Positions 1 to 11,500 of a stretch of DNA of 64,000 bases are shown here, one piece after another; the first letter of the stretch is position 1, and each line of letters opens with the position of its first letter. The DNA is from Asterias rubens (Eukaryota > Echinodermata > Asteroidea > Forcipulatida > Asteriidae): assembly GCF_902459465.1 (NCBI RefSeq), contig NC_047081.1, forward strand, positions 11,762,849 through 11,826,848, written 5' to 3'. Under the pieces are notes generated by a model, which saw nothing but the letters and a program-made list of their open reading frames with translations, searched no databases and was not told the DNA's origin. A program made the translations under genes and the position numbers.

Positions 1-299
1 GTAGGCTCCTGTCACATTTTAGTCTTGATCAAGGTGTGCTGGCTGGATGTCATGGTTTAGTCCCATTTAGGCCTGTCGTGACAGTTTTGCTATAATAATG
101 TCCCAAATTCAAGCACAACCCTTTGCCTTGACCACCCAGCAGGGTGGATATGTGCGCATTACAAGTCTTATTATTATTATTATTATTACAGTATGTTGGT
201 TCATGCACTCTAACTGAACACACAAACTAAAACCAAATATAAGGCTAGGCACCTTTTGGCCAGCAGTCCACTAGAAAGTTTTTCTGTCATTTTGTTCAG

Positions 300-3134
300 G
301 AACAAGTGCATTGCATTCCTTCCTGTCCATGCATCCCAACATCTATAAGAATCAACCCAGTGAAGAAACGTATGAAGAGTTGCAGTTCTTCTCAACCACT
401 AGGACGTATCTTCAAGGGCCGGAATGGTAAGATGCCAGAATTACTCCTTAAGACACGCTAGACCCGTTCCCATGTAGAGCTTAACTTTCCTAATTCCTTT
501 TTCTTTGTTTTCCTTTCTTTCAAAGCGCCAAGTGCAAGCTGTGTCTGCTCAAAGCCACCAAAACTCAAAAGAGATTTATCACATGGTTGATCCAAGATTT
601 TCATGTTCCATGTTGCTATTTAGCCTGTAGGCCTTCAAGTAGTTCTGTAAAACATACACATTTTTTTTTGTCCTGTAGCTAAACTTTTGTTTGCACGTAA
701 TGTTACTGTACTTTGTGAAATGGCAAAATAAATAGTAATAGTAACAATAACATGCAAACTCGAGTTGAGTGTCTTCGAGTTGAGTGTCTTGAAGACTCTT
801 ATAACCCATGGATGGTTTCACAAAACACTACAAGATGCATCTTAAGATGAGTTGTCGGTATCACCATAGTGATTTGTGTTGTGACATCATATATTGCTTC
901 GCAAGTAAGCTTGAGATTCGTCTTTGCTATCCAGAAATTGAGCCCAAGTCTTCCCTCTTCATATTATGGGAAAAAACCTATAAATGGCCTGATGTTCGAC
1001 CCTAGAAGAGTCTTCGAGAAAGACTCTTCTAGGGTCGAAATGTCAGGCCTTTAACTATTTTTTGCATTTATACCATAGGTCCTTTTCGTTGGTAAGCAGT
1101 TTGCAATTGCTTTTTGTTTTCTCTAAAATTATGAACAATTGCCTTTTCTTAAATATAAAACTCAGTGTTTTTGTCCTACTTTAGGTATATGAATTTCTTC
1201 CCGCAAGTTGAGGATTCCACGACGGCTCTTCTATTTGAGAAAAGTGCCACCTACTTTGACAACGCCAACGCCCCCTTAAGGGCCTACTCTCTCCTACCGA
1301 AAGCAAAACTCATCGTTATTTTAATCGACCCGGCAAAGAGGGCTTATTCTTGGTATCAGGTAGGCTTCAATTTTATTATTCTTTAGAACTGCACTTTTAG
1401 GTTTACTCAAAATGTTGAAGATTGTCAGAAAAAATGTAAAACAATTTTGGGGTGCTGGTTGGCATAGTGTATTTTTCAGTCAAAACCACAGTGGTTGAAT
1501 TTGAATAGTCACACAGTAGGTGTCCTTTTATATATTAAACAAATGTCTTCTCCGCTTTGTGATTGTGGTGAACCCCAGATGATGCGCCACATGATAGCTG
1601 ACTGCCCACTCTCTCACCTTGATGGTGGCATTGAAGCCCTTCACCTGGCTGAGGACCTAGCTATAAACTGGCTTACGGACTTCAGAACGGGATCAGTATA
1701 GCTTACGACATCATCATCAGTCTCCATTGAAATGAAAACAAATTGCCGCATATGTATCAAAACAAGGAATGCAACATTTTATCTGTAAATAAATTATCTA
1801 TGTTGTGTTATATTGTACCGTATTGTAACGCTTTCTCCAGAAGACGATCAGAGCACACCGATCGAAACATCGAGTTGAAACCAGCAGTTCTTTTCAGAAC
1901 CACCCCAACTCATTAGAGATAGTCATGACGTGGTGTTACCGCAAACCTTAGCATATCGTATTTTCCCAATGAAATTTAAAATCCTACTTATTGTAACATT
2001 GTTTTGTAAAGCACGAGCGAGCCCATGCAAACCCAGCGAGTATGAACTACACTTTCTACGACGTCATTTCATCAGGGACAGAGTTGGGTAGACAGGTTGT
2101 GTCTCTCCGCAATCGATGCCTAGACCCCGGAAAATATACACAGCATTTACAGAAATGGTTACAATACTATCCCACTGGCCAGGTGAGAAAAGATTCAAGG
2201 CTTTAAAATCACAAATTAAGGGCACAGTTTCATAAAGCTGTCAAGTACACGTAGGAAGAAAAATAATTGGTTGTTGTGCTCATAGGAAATGTGCCAAAAA
2301 AGTGCTACATGTACAAAGGAACAGGATACCAGCTGAAATGCCTTGTAAAGTACATTGTTAGTGGTTGGTTTCCCACTACCTATTACAAATAAGCTTAGTG
2401 ATATTTCTTTGAATTTTGAATTAAGTTTAAGATATGTATTTTTTTGAAATTTATATTAATTTGTTTCAATTGACTTTCAGCTCATGGTGTTAGATGGTGA
2501 CTTGTTAAAAGCCGATCCAGTGGCTGCCATGTTTAAAGTTCAGCGATTTCTACACATGAAAAAAGTTGTGGATTTTAGCAAGAGCATTATGTAAGTATAA
2601 ACTAAAAACTATTTAAGGATTGAACTAAGAAAAATACCAATACAAAACATGCAGTTTGCCTGTGTTACATAAAACTAAGTTCAAAGGTGAAAGTTACAAA
2701 AATTTACTAGGCCAGTAAAATAAAAGTGAGGTGTATAATTTTGTTGTTTAGTTTCATTTGATTTTAATTTCGGTTTATTTTTTTTCACAGCTATGATGCA
2801 AAGAAGGGTTTTTATTTGATTTTGATTTTTATATTGGGTTTTTTCACAGCTATGACGCAAAGAAGGGATTTTATTTGATTTTGATTTTTACATGGTTTTT
2901 TTTCACAGCTATGACGCAAAGAAGGGTTTTTATTGCCCTGTGGTGACTAAAGGTCATACTAAATGCCTCGGCAAAAGTAAAGGTCGTATCTACCCACCTA
3001 TGGACTCGGAGTCAGAGAAGTTTCTGCAGCATTATTATCAGAGTCACAATGTTCAGCTAGAGGCTTACTTGACGAGTATTAGCCAGTCTCGACCGGCGTG
3101 GCTAAACAAAGCTCTAACGGAAAATACAAAATGA
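300..3134 (+). CDS. NDST: Heparan sulfate N-deacetylase/N-sulfotransferase, 3' exons only (paralog A)
   Basis: The last five coding exons of an NDST, the Golgi enzyme that N-deacetylates and N-sulfates glucosamine in heparan sulfate using PAPS. Exons: 300-426, 1185-1359, 2012-2182, 2481-2590 and 2909-3134 (TGA at 3132). They splice in frame into about 269 residues covering the sulfotransferase domain. Visible motifs are TYEELQFF (region of the catalytic Glu in human NDST1), [13 protein letters not shown] (3'-phosphate binding), and GFYC...KCLGKSKGR, the Cys-Cys loop near the PAPS site. The 5' part, with the deacetylase domain and the P-loop-like GPQKTG exon, lies upstream of the window. Exon boundaries and phases match the complete NDST at 8553-16761, so the two are tandem paralogs. 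The last intron carries a triplicated acceptor. An AATAAA at 4408-4413 could end the transcript, which is not certain. Confidence 0.93.
1545..1701 (+). pseudogene. Non-LTR retrotransposon remnant, C-terminal end of ORF2
   Basis: The + strand reads a short open segment with CDCGEPQ, then [10 protein letters not shown] and [13 protein letters not shown], ending at TAG 1699-1701. This Cys-His-Cys pattern followed by an aliphatic helix is typical of the extreme C-terminus of LINE reverse transcriptase ORFs. It lies in an intron of NDST paralog A. A closely related copy sits in reverse orientation at 42706-42850. Only the 3' end is present, as expected for a 5'-truncated insertion. Confidence 0.75.
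1840..1965 (+). repeat. Dispersed repeat with a CGAAAC-GTTCTTTTCAGAAC core
   Basis: Contains GATCGAAACATCGAGTTG, then CAGTTCTTTTCAGAACC and a downstream GTGTTACCGCAAACC block. The same ordered blocks, partly degraded, recur at about 3255-3365, 11800-12095, 49740-49905 and 59215-59310. The copy at 11811-11860 has the best-preserved first block and folds like a hammerhead core (see findings). The layout resembles structural regions of Penelope-like elements, which is an inference. Confidence 0.6.
2756..2932 (+). repeat. 59-bp tandem triplication spanning an intron end and exon start
   Basis: Three near-identical units of about 59 bp run across the last intron-exon junction of NDST paralog A. 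Each has a T-rich tract, TTCACAG and the exon head CTATGAYGCAAAGAAGG. The three acceptors put the exon start at 2791, 2850 or 2909. Only 2909 continues in frame into the conserved C-terminus. The two upstream choices run into a stop within the repeat. Confidence 0.93.
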
Positions 3135-3254
3135 AATCTGCCCACTGATCGGCATTTCTTTAGGGCAAAACTATCGAAACTAACTGGTGTCTGATGTTAC
3201 TTGATCTGACAACAATGTTTATGTCCCACCTCCCAAAATTTAATTTCCATTCAT

Positions 3255-3365
3255 TCACATTATGATCGAAACATTCAGTTGTCATCCACCGGTTCTGTTC
3301 AGAACCAACCCTACTCAAAAGAGATTTATACATGGTGCTACCACAAACCTCACCACACAGTTTCA
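3255..3365 (+). repeat. Second copy of the GATCGAAAC / TTCAGAACC dispersed repeat
   Basis: Starts ATGATCGAAACATTC, followed by GTTCTGTTCAGAACC and ACATGGTGCTACCACAAACC. It is the family described at 1840-1965 and lies just downstream of the NDST paralog A stop codon, so probably within its 3' UTR. Confidence 0.55.
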
Positions 3366-5100
3366 AATCATACTAAAGCATAGTTTACTAGTTCAGTCCT
3401 CGGTCCAACACCAGTCACTCAACACCAAAACTGTTGGACTCTGGTTATGGTGGTATGCCTGTCCCCATGTAAAGCATAAATCAGTTCAATAGTGCAATTG
3501 CATTCCAGTTGGATTTTGGAGAAATGACCTCAGTCAGATTGAGCCCTGGAGTTTTAAAGTGGAGTGTTTTAAATATTTAAACCATATCTCTCATGAGAAT
3601 GTACCAGTACTATAATTGTGGACAACTTATTTTAGAATGTCAAAAAAGTTGGCTTTCTTCATGTTTAGAAATATTTTTATACCACAAAAACAAATCTAAT
3701 GTTCAGGAACCATGTTGGTTCCTGACCACAGTGTTGTGTTATTTTAAACAAACTTAAAACTGCCAAAGAGTACTACATGTAAAGCTTCCTGTGGTTAGCT
3801 TCCTGTGGTGGTAGGGCGTATCCCACTCCTGACACCAAATAGGTTTTATTTATTGTTTTTTAACGAAATCACTAACCACAATCCTCAGTGTATTTCTTAA
3901 GCCATTTTCACACTCATGATTAGCTCATGGAAGTTGTCCATGCTTAGCCCATGAAGGTTTTCCAATTCCGTGCTTAGTTTATTTGGTATATAGTACATGT
4001 AGTTGCATTCTGTGCATTCAGGGTTGGCCTATCGTTTTGAGCTGAACAATAATATTTGACTGGATCAGCAAACACTAATCGTCAATTTCAAATTCAAATC
4101 ATGTTGCACAAATTCAGTCATTGTAAAGTAAATTCAGTACTACTAGGCTGACCAGGAAATACCCTGAATTGCAAGAGGGCGCTATTTTGTTGGTCTATTG
4201 CGCAGGAAACTAAACCGCTTTATATTTTTTGTACATGAAACGAGCACTAGTACTACTCTTGGCAATTACATTTCAATTCGATTGTGCTTTTTTTTTTACT
4301 ACAATATTTAATAATTAATTTGAGGCAATTAATTTGTGTACGGATTTTTTTCGCAAAATGCATTCTTATAAAGCTAAATATTTGTCATAGGTTAATTTCT
4401 TCTTGTAAATAAAATGAAGTAGACCAAAATTCCTTTTAGAGTTTAATACTTTCTTATGCTGCATGGTCAAAGTTGTCTTCGGTTTTCGTCCCCAAAAAAT
4501 GAGAGAAAATCGTGTCATTTTACGGTTTGATAGACAGGTTAAAATGGAGGTGGGAAAATGTCCGCTGCAAAATAGTGTCTACTCATTTGAATGTGATCTG
4601 ATTGGTCATGCGTCTATGATGTCACATTGTAAATGGAGCCTTGGCAAAGTGTCCGCCAGGGGTCCAATATGGGAAGATGCCCCGCCCACCTTCGAAAAGG
4701 TAGATATTTTGCCCCTCCCAAAACATTCTTATTTTGAAAATACTTCTGGCAGAAGAGAGGCATTTTTGTGGCTGGCACCGAAAGCGATGTACATTTAGTA
4801 TCCTCCCTCTTCGTAAAAGGGTCTGATTACGTAATGCATTTTAATAAACTTTTCACTTGGACATTCTGCGGGTGCAAAATTATCGCTTTTTATCCCCCCC
4901 CCCCCCGCCCAAAAAAAAAAAAAGTGAGGGTAAAAATAAAAACGTGAAAATGAAACATGTTACTGACAGTTAAGTTTCTCAATTTGTGTAGCCCCTATTC
5001 AACATTATTTTCGGCAATAATTATCTCAAAAACGCTACCAGCTTTTGAAATCATTGTTTTTTTAGGTTAGTTATATTGTATATATAATTATACAGTTTTC
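3366..5100. other. AT-rich intergenic stretch without recognisable genes
   Basis: No open frame here shows conserved motifs or splice-consistent structure. A possible polyadenylation signal for NDST paralog A is AATAAA at 4408-4413. A C-run followed by an A-run sits at about 4893-4923. A 111-codon open frame at 4463-4798 shows no recognisable domain and is not called as a gene. Confidence 0.5.
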
Positions 5101-5109
5101 ATAGTATCA

Positions 5110-5370
5110 AAGTTGTACAAAACATGTCATGTGTTCCACCAGTCATGGACACAAGTTTCGTGCGTTGGCGTTTGGAAGTGTTGAAGCATCGAGGTACCTC
5201 CATGGTTGAAGGGAGTGCGCAACAACAATATTGATGAAGTGACTGTTCGCACTGATAACATACAATTGGAGTTTAGAAAACAAAGAGCAAGGACAGATTT
5301 TGGTATAAAGATGGTCATGGTGGAAAACTTACCCCACATTGTATGCAAATGCTCTATAGACTGTGAGTAG
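5110..5370 (+). pseudogene. Possible decayed coding remnant, unidentified
   Basis: Two consecutive + frames look protein-like: one containing VMDTSFVRWRLEVLKH from about 5143, then, after a frame change near 5190, one containing VPPWLKGVRNNNIDEVTVRT and on to a TAG near 5370. I do not recognise the family. It has no convincing start codon or splice context, so it may be a fragment of a transposon or a pseudogene. The call rests only on amino-acid composition and the uninterrupted second frame. Confidence 0.25.
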
Positions 5371-5585
5371 GCCCCTATAGTAATTCAGAAAAAAAGTTTT
5401 GATCTCACGAGTCAAAAAAACGATGTTTGAAAACAGAGAATGTTTTTTCATTATTTTCTTGTGACTCCGAATTCGTTGACAAGTTCGGTCATTATAAACT
5501 GCAGATGTTTGTTTACAGTCAACGCCGCTACAACGCTGTAAGATTCTCTATACGAATTGGCAAATATGAGTAACCGTATTCATCC

Positions 5586-5786
5586 GGGCCCAATTTCATA
5601 AAACCTGTTGTGAGCACAAACATTTGCTAAGCACAGAAAGGTACTGCTTAACATAAACAGGAAACCAACAAAAAATTACATTTAACTTCAATGTTGTGAC
5701 TGGTGCCCCACTCAACTTTTGCTTAGCACAGAAATGTGTCAAGCAGTATTTTCTGCTCAACAGTTGTATGTGTTAATTTGGGCCCT
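5586..5786. mobile_element. Short TIR element, GGGCCCAATTTCATA family
   Basis: Begins GGGCCCAATTTCATAAA and ends TTAATTTGGGCCC, with internal TAAGCA and TGCTTAGCACAGAAA motifs in opposite orientations, making a foldback of about 200 bp. Related pieces occur at about 2218-2345, 28828-28855, 37608-37700 and 63780-63967. It has no coding capacity, as in a MITE. Confidence 0.65.
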
Positions 5787-5866
5787 GAGCATGGAGGTGA
5801 ATTAGGCCTACATGTACCATGCCTAGAGCATAGTGTACCAACACCAATCAAGTAGAAAAACATCCG

Positions 5867-6298
5867 GTGTCCAATGCAATTATGTCATCTATGCAATACT
5901 ATCCGGAGGACATTATTGCATATGCAATAATGTTCGCCGGACGGTTTTGCATATGCAATCGTGTCCGCCCGGACGCTGCTGAATAATGCAATTATGTCCG
6001 CCCCTAGTGAAACCGTCCTTGCAGTAAATTAAACGCCCTTGGTCGACGGAACACGTTCGCCATTTTTTAACAAGCTAAGTACATGTCATGAATGACATGG
6101 GAAATGTTCGGCCGTTGGGTATTCGCTGCAATCATAAAACTAGCTTACGCGCGCACATACATGTACAGAGTCATGAACATGTCCGCCCGACGGATTTTGC
6201 ATAACCCCGGACACGATTGCATCCGGACACGATTGCATTTGCAAAAGTGTCCGGAGCGGACAGTATTGCATGGCGGACACAATTGCATCTGCCACCGA
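5867..6298. mobile_element. TIR element made of TGCAATTATGTCCGCC-like subrepeats (copy 1)
   Basis: The ends are inverted repeats: TGCAATTATGTC and CTATGCAATACTATCCG on the left, CGGACAGTATTGCATGG and GACACAATTGCAT on the right. Both end regions are dense in direct and inverted copies of TGCAAT and GTCCGCC. The centre (AAACCGTCCTTGCAGTAAAT, ACACGTTCGCCATTTTTT, CATGTCATGAATGACATG) is shared with the copy at 22882-23303. About 430 bp, non-coding. Confidence 0.75.
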
Positions 6299-6433
6299 CC
6301 GTAACACCGTGAAAAACGCAAGGGAGGGAAATGGGAAATGCCTTTACAGAGTACCGCCATATTGCTGTAGTTGGAAAAGCCATGAACTCGCGCAATTGAA
6401 CCGTTTCGTTGGTAATGTTCACCATTAATTTTT

Positions 6434-6571
6434 AGGGGTCGATTTCACAATAAGATAGTCCCAACTTAGGACTTTTCCTATGAGTTGTTCACAAGTAAAG
6501 GCTATAGTCCTTAGTTTGGAAAACTTGCCTTGGATAAGACTAGTCTTTACTCTTTGTGAAATCCAGCCCCA
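6434..6571. mobile_element. Foldback element, TTTCACAAAGAGTTAGGACTAGT family (copy 1)
   Basis: Starts GGGGTCGATTTCACAA and ends TCTTTGTGAAATCCAGCCCC, so the termini are inverted repeats. The interior carries AGGACTTTTCC and GACTAGTCTT. It is the family seen intact at 26550-26699 and 62888-63018 and degenerate at 8388-8530, 12600-12775, 29085-29225 and 41210-41335. Confidence 0.7.
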
Positions 6572-7714
6572 GCTCGGGATGTTTTTGTCGAGGTGTTTTT
6601 ATAGTGGTGTTTTGCTTTTGGATTCAAGGAAACACGTCTGCACGGCAGGTATACAGTAAGTAGCCACACAGCTATGGGAAACTTGCCTTTACAAGGCATG
6701 GGGTATTTATCAGGTCAATGAACATGTATAAAGTCATCTACTTTAGCATATCATGGCTGAGTGGTTATTTGGAAACCTTTATTAGTAGATCTGTGAGAAC
6801 TATGCATGTATCGTTTCTCCCGTGCAAGCTGTGATTCCAGCCAGGACTCTGCAAGATCTTGTTCGGGTACATGAAATGCGTCTTCCGGTCAGTGGACCCT
6901 CGGAGGTTTTGAAGACCTTGACATCGTTTTGATTACTTGTGTTCCGTTTCTGCAGTTGATTTTGAAGTAAGTGCTGTTTATCTTATCAATTTGCAAGCAC
7001 ACCCGGGAGTATATAGGTCTATACTGCAACTGGTTATGTGTTTAGCTTTTATCCTGTCGTGATACACAGTGGCCATTGTGCAGGATCAAACCACTGCTTA
7101 ATGTTTTCGTAAAACTTCTAGATCTGCATGCTAAAATTGAGACGATTAATGTCAGTTTTCTATACGTAGCTTTTGAGGCTACAATACAAAATGTTGTAGG
7201 GGTTGAGCTACATGGCTACTTGTCACTGATATGGTTGGTATTTTTGTATTTCTCGTAGCGGTATGGCTGTCACTCTGTCACATCCCCTCTGGTCCTACCC
7301 CAATGACATTGACAAATACTAACTTAGTTGCTCGATACAGATCCCTGTGTTAAATCCATGAGCACGTCTACGCATTGCCACGTGGGCGATACTCGCCCGC
7401 CCACTTAAAAGTTCATTATAATGCCTATGTACTTGATATCATCGTTCAGCATGGGATGTTTGGGGAAACCACTTAGAAAAAGTTGTTGTTTTCTTATGTG
7501 ATGTTTTGGGTCTTGAGTAGATAAGTGAGGTGGGTTGGCACAGGATGATGTTCCCGGGCTGGACTCCTCGCACGGAAACTGGACATTTTCTTGGGCTACG
7601 GTTAATTCCCATCCGATGTGCACATCTTATTTTCCTTCACACAACACAGTTGATCATGCTGAAGAACTCCTTGCTTGGTGTATGTTCCCCTCACCGATCC
7701 TATCGAAACTGTTT
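6572..7714. other. Intergenic stretch upstream of NDST paralog B
   Basis: No conserved coding signal. A strong donor-like GAA|GTAAGT lies at about 6965, and the stretch before it (about 6790-6965) could be a non-coding first exon of NDST paralog B. A protein-like open segment around 7530-7740 matches nothing I recognise and is not called. Confidence 0.35.
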
Positions 7715-8096
7715 AAAGGCAGTGGACACTATTGGTAATTACTCAAAATAATTATTGGCATAAAACCTTACTTGGTGACGAGTAATGGGGAGAGGTTGAT
7801 GGTATAAAACATTGTGAGAAACAGCTCCCTCTGAAGTGCCATAGTTTTCGAGAAAGAAGTAATTTCCCACGAATTTGATTTCGAGACCTCAAGTTTAGAA
7901 CTTGAGGTCTCGAAATCAACTATCTAAACGCACACAACTTCGTGTGACAAGAGTATTTTTTCTTTCATTATTATCTCGCAAGTTCGATGACCGATTGAGC
8001 TCAAATTTTCACAGGTTTGTTATTTTATGCATATGTTGAGATACACCAACTGTAAAGGCTGGTCTTTGACAATTACCAATAGTGTCCACTGCCTTT
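7715..8096. mobile_element. 382-bp MITE, AAAGGCAGTGGACACTATTG family (copy 1)
   Basis: Perfect-looking terminal inverted repeats: AAAGGCAGTGGACACTATTG at the left, CAATAGTGTCCACTGCCTTT at the right. A central hairpin is formed by GATTTCGAGACCTCAAG and CTTGAGGTCTCGAAATC. Other copies are at 21144-21523 (reverse orientation) and 26214-26550, with fragments at about 32622-32780 and 34250-34530. Non-coding. I associate this family with sea star genomes. Confidence 0.85.
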
Positions 8097-8552
8097 GAAG
8101 AGGAGTCCTACCGCCTACCTTCAGCTCCCCTGAGTTCTTTTCACATAACAAATTGTTCTTTTTTGTTAGCCCCATACAAGCGTAGCTTTGAGCCTTTGGG
8201 CTATTTTGCATTAAAATTAAAAGGTTGAGCATTAAAAATTAAAGAATTATGGTTCTGTTATTTTCCTTTCTCTTCAGTTCCCATTGGGTTCGATCAATGT
8301 TGATTAAAGGATGACAATCTCGTCCTTGTGTTTGATTAACCGGCGCGGTTTCGTTGGATAGAGGAGGCGTATCAGTGGGACCAGCCGTCGATTTCACCGA
8401 AACTCTTCCTAACTTTAGGATTAATCTTAGTTCCGTATCCAGAGACACTTGGACGCATTGAACCCATCCTAAGTTAGAACGAGAAACTCGTCCTAACAGG
8501 ATTCATCTTAATAGGGTTTCGTGAAGTCAGTTGCAGTACAGCTTAACTAACA

Positions 8553-11500
8553 ATGGACGCCATCTGTAGCGCAATAATGAGGCAGGCAAAACGCTACGGA
8601 ACACCCAGGAGCTTGAAGAAAACTCTGCTTTTTGTGGCCGTAGTAAGTAGCGTCTTCGTATGGTATCTGAGTTACCACATGTTACCGTCAAGGAATGTTT
8701 CCCTAGTAAAAGATCAGTTGGAAAAGTCCATCACTGTGAAAGATCCACTTTACTCATCTCAGACCGGGACCAGGCGCGCCACGCTACCCACAAACACGAC
8801 GCGTGTGCCGTCTCCATTTGGTGATAGACTTGGTACAAATCGTTCAAGAGCGTCTGAGACTCTTATGAAACAGAACATAACAGAGAGGGACACTTGGACG
8901 AATGTGCGCTTCAATAAGACAGTGGAACCTACCATTCTGGTTGTGACGAATCAATTTCTTATAAGCTCTGACTTGACCAACGCCCTAAAAGCAAACAACA
9001 TCAAATTTGACAAGGTCTATGCGTCAACGCTGGTAACATCTTGGCCAGCTTTGGAAGACAATGACACAGGGAAATATTTTGTCATATTATTCCAGAGCAT
9101 TGTAATCTTACATGACCTCAATACTGAATTACTCAGTACAATATATGATTATTGTTATAAATACAATGCGGGAATTATAGCGTTTTCTCAACAAATGAGC
9201 AAAACTACAAAGTATAAGAAGCTTTACCCTCTACCCATGACCATGGAACATGGTCAGTCTTTGCGCGATATCTCCGTCAACCCCACTGCTGGTGACGTCT
9301 TGCACATCACAAAACCCGGGCAGGGAACGAGAGGTAGTCTCCCGTCCAGCAGTTGGACTGTCTTTAAGTCTGACCTCCCCTCATACAGACCTTTAGTACA
9401 GGCCAAGAAGGTTACTCCGGCAAAGTCACTGAATCAAACATCACAGGAGAAGGAGATACTTTACGCAACTGTGCTTCTAGATGATGGAGATTATGATGGT
9501 ATTCAGAAAATATTTATCGGCAATGACTTGAGATTCTGGCTTCACTACGTCTTATTTCTGGACAGTATTTCTTACCTCTCCCACGGACTTCTTAGGACGT
9601 CTCTTGACAGATACATCCAAGTCGATATCGATGATGTATTTGTCGGGAAGAATGGTAGATTGACTCACTTAGATGTTCAGGTATGTGACTTTTATTTTAT
9701 GATTTGGGTTTGAACGAAGAACAATTGACTAGAGTGGGACTCGAACCAACGACCTCCATCAGATTAACGTGTCGGCTCTCTACCATTCTCTCGCTGGCGT
9801 TCTCCCTTTTATTTGGGTGTTAGAACAAATATGACATTCCTTCAAGTCAAACATTCACTTTGGATAACTTCTCGTATCCTGCTACCACCTTTTCACTCAT
9901 TTTTACAAAAAGGGATTATCTCATTAATTGAGTAAATTAAATACCAATTTATTTCAAAAAGTGGTGACAGGATACGGAAACTTTTCAAAGGCTTACTGTC
10001 AATTGTTTGCAGACATAACAAAAAATCACATTGTACTGTGTGATTCGTCTGTCATCACACAAGAACACTCGTCGACGGATGGTGGCGTGGGGTTTATTTC
10101 CTGCCTTCCACCTCGGACCCCGGTTTGAATCTCACCGGGGCACTATACAATTTGCGCATGTTCAGATCTGCGATAACAATGGAAATTTACCAGGCAAGTC
10201 TGCTGCCACCTAGCGTTCCAAAGTCTCCCATTGGCAGGATTCCTTTCATCTGTGGACCAATTTTTAAATATTTTATTTCCACCTTTCTTACCGGATTGTA
10301 CCAGGCTTTGATCAACCAGCAGCAAGTCCTATCAAACAAAGTTCCAGGGTTTACCTTCAAGCTCGGCTTTTCTGGAAGATCCTTCGGCTCAGGGAACGAG
10401 GATGAGAAAAAAGGAGATCTGGCGTTGGCGAAAAATGCCCACGTGTTCTCCTGGTTCCCGCATATGTGGGGACACGCGCAGGCGCACACGTATGACAACA
10501 GGAGTAAGCTTGTCAGTGAAATGAAGATGAATTATCAATTTGCAAAGGTATGTTTTTCATCCGATGGTGAGCAGAAATTAAAGCAATTAGCTAAGCGGTT
10601 TTTTTTTAGAGGGAACCATTATCACATCTTGCATGGACGTATTTTGGTTTTGAAATACATGTATTATTGGTATTGGTCTCAGTAATTTGAAGAAACTATC
10701 GGTGTGTGTAGCTATAATTATTTAAGGAATTGTTTCGGCAGCATAAAAACCAGTCAACATTGCTTAATACCAGAACAATAGGCCGACATCATTTTTTTTT
10801 CATTTTTTTTAAATTCGTGTTACTTTATGTACGTAGGGCCTACACTCTACAACCTCACATACTCTATGGTCACGAGATGCCCCGGCTTCCAGGTCACAGA
10901 CTTGACCCAAGTCCCAATCCCATGCCAATCTCAGAAAACTATTGTTTGTGATGTTCTGCATTCCCGCAATCTGTCCCATTTTTGGGACCACAATGTTGAC
11001 GGCAGCGGGTATGCTTATGGACCTCTCGCACGAGAATGGGACTTGAATCAAGACTAGGTCGCAGGGGCGTGTCCCCTTCCGTGAGGTACTCTCTAGCAAC
11101 CACGTTGTGTCAAATCAACCCAAGATTGTGTCGAACTGACGCAGAATCCGAGTGGAGATATCAATAATTTTAAAAGCAGTTTATTGGTCAGCCACGTAAA
11201 AAAAAAAAACCATGTCTAACCCCTGTGACCATGGAGTCCGGGTTTTCTGTAGACTTGGTTCTAGTCCCGTTCTCGTGCTAGAGGTCCCTAAAGCACATAT
11301 CCGTCGTCAAAATGTAGCTATTGTGGGACTGGAAATAAAACTACTCTCACGGGATTGGAACTTGAGTCAAGTCTAGGTTTTCTGACCCATGATATGACCC
11401 GTAATCAAGGTAAGTTTTTGACCAGGGAGTACAACCAATTAAATCCTCATAAATTATATCTTGTTTCTGTATAGAGCCAAAATATCACTGTATACGAGTC

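Noticed and set aside
4463..4798. Open frame of 111 codons between the NDST genes
   Set aside because: No recognisable motif, no splice context, and a composition like random AT-rich sequence.
7530..7740. Protein-like open segments upstream of NDST paralog B
   Set aside because: Overlapping frames both look plausible, no motif is recognised, and the 3' end runs into a MITE.
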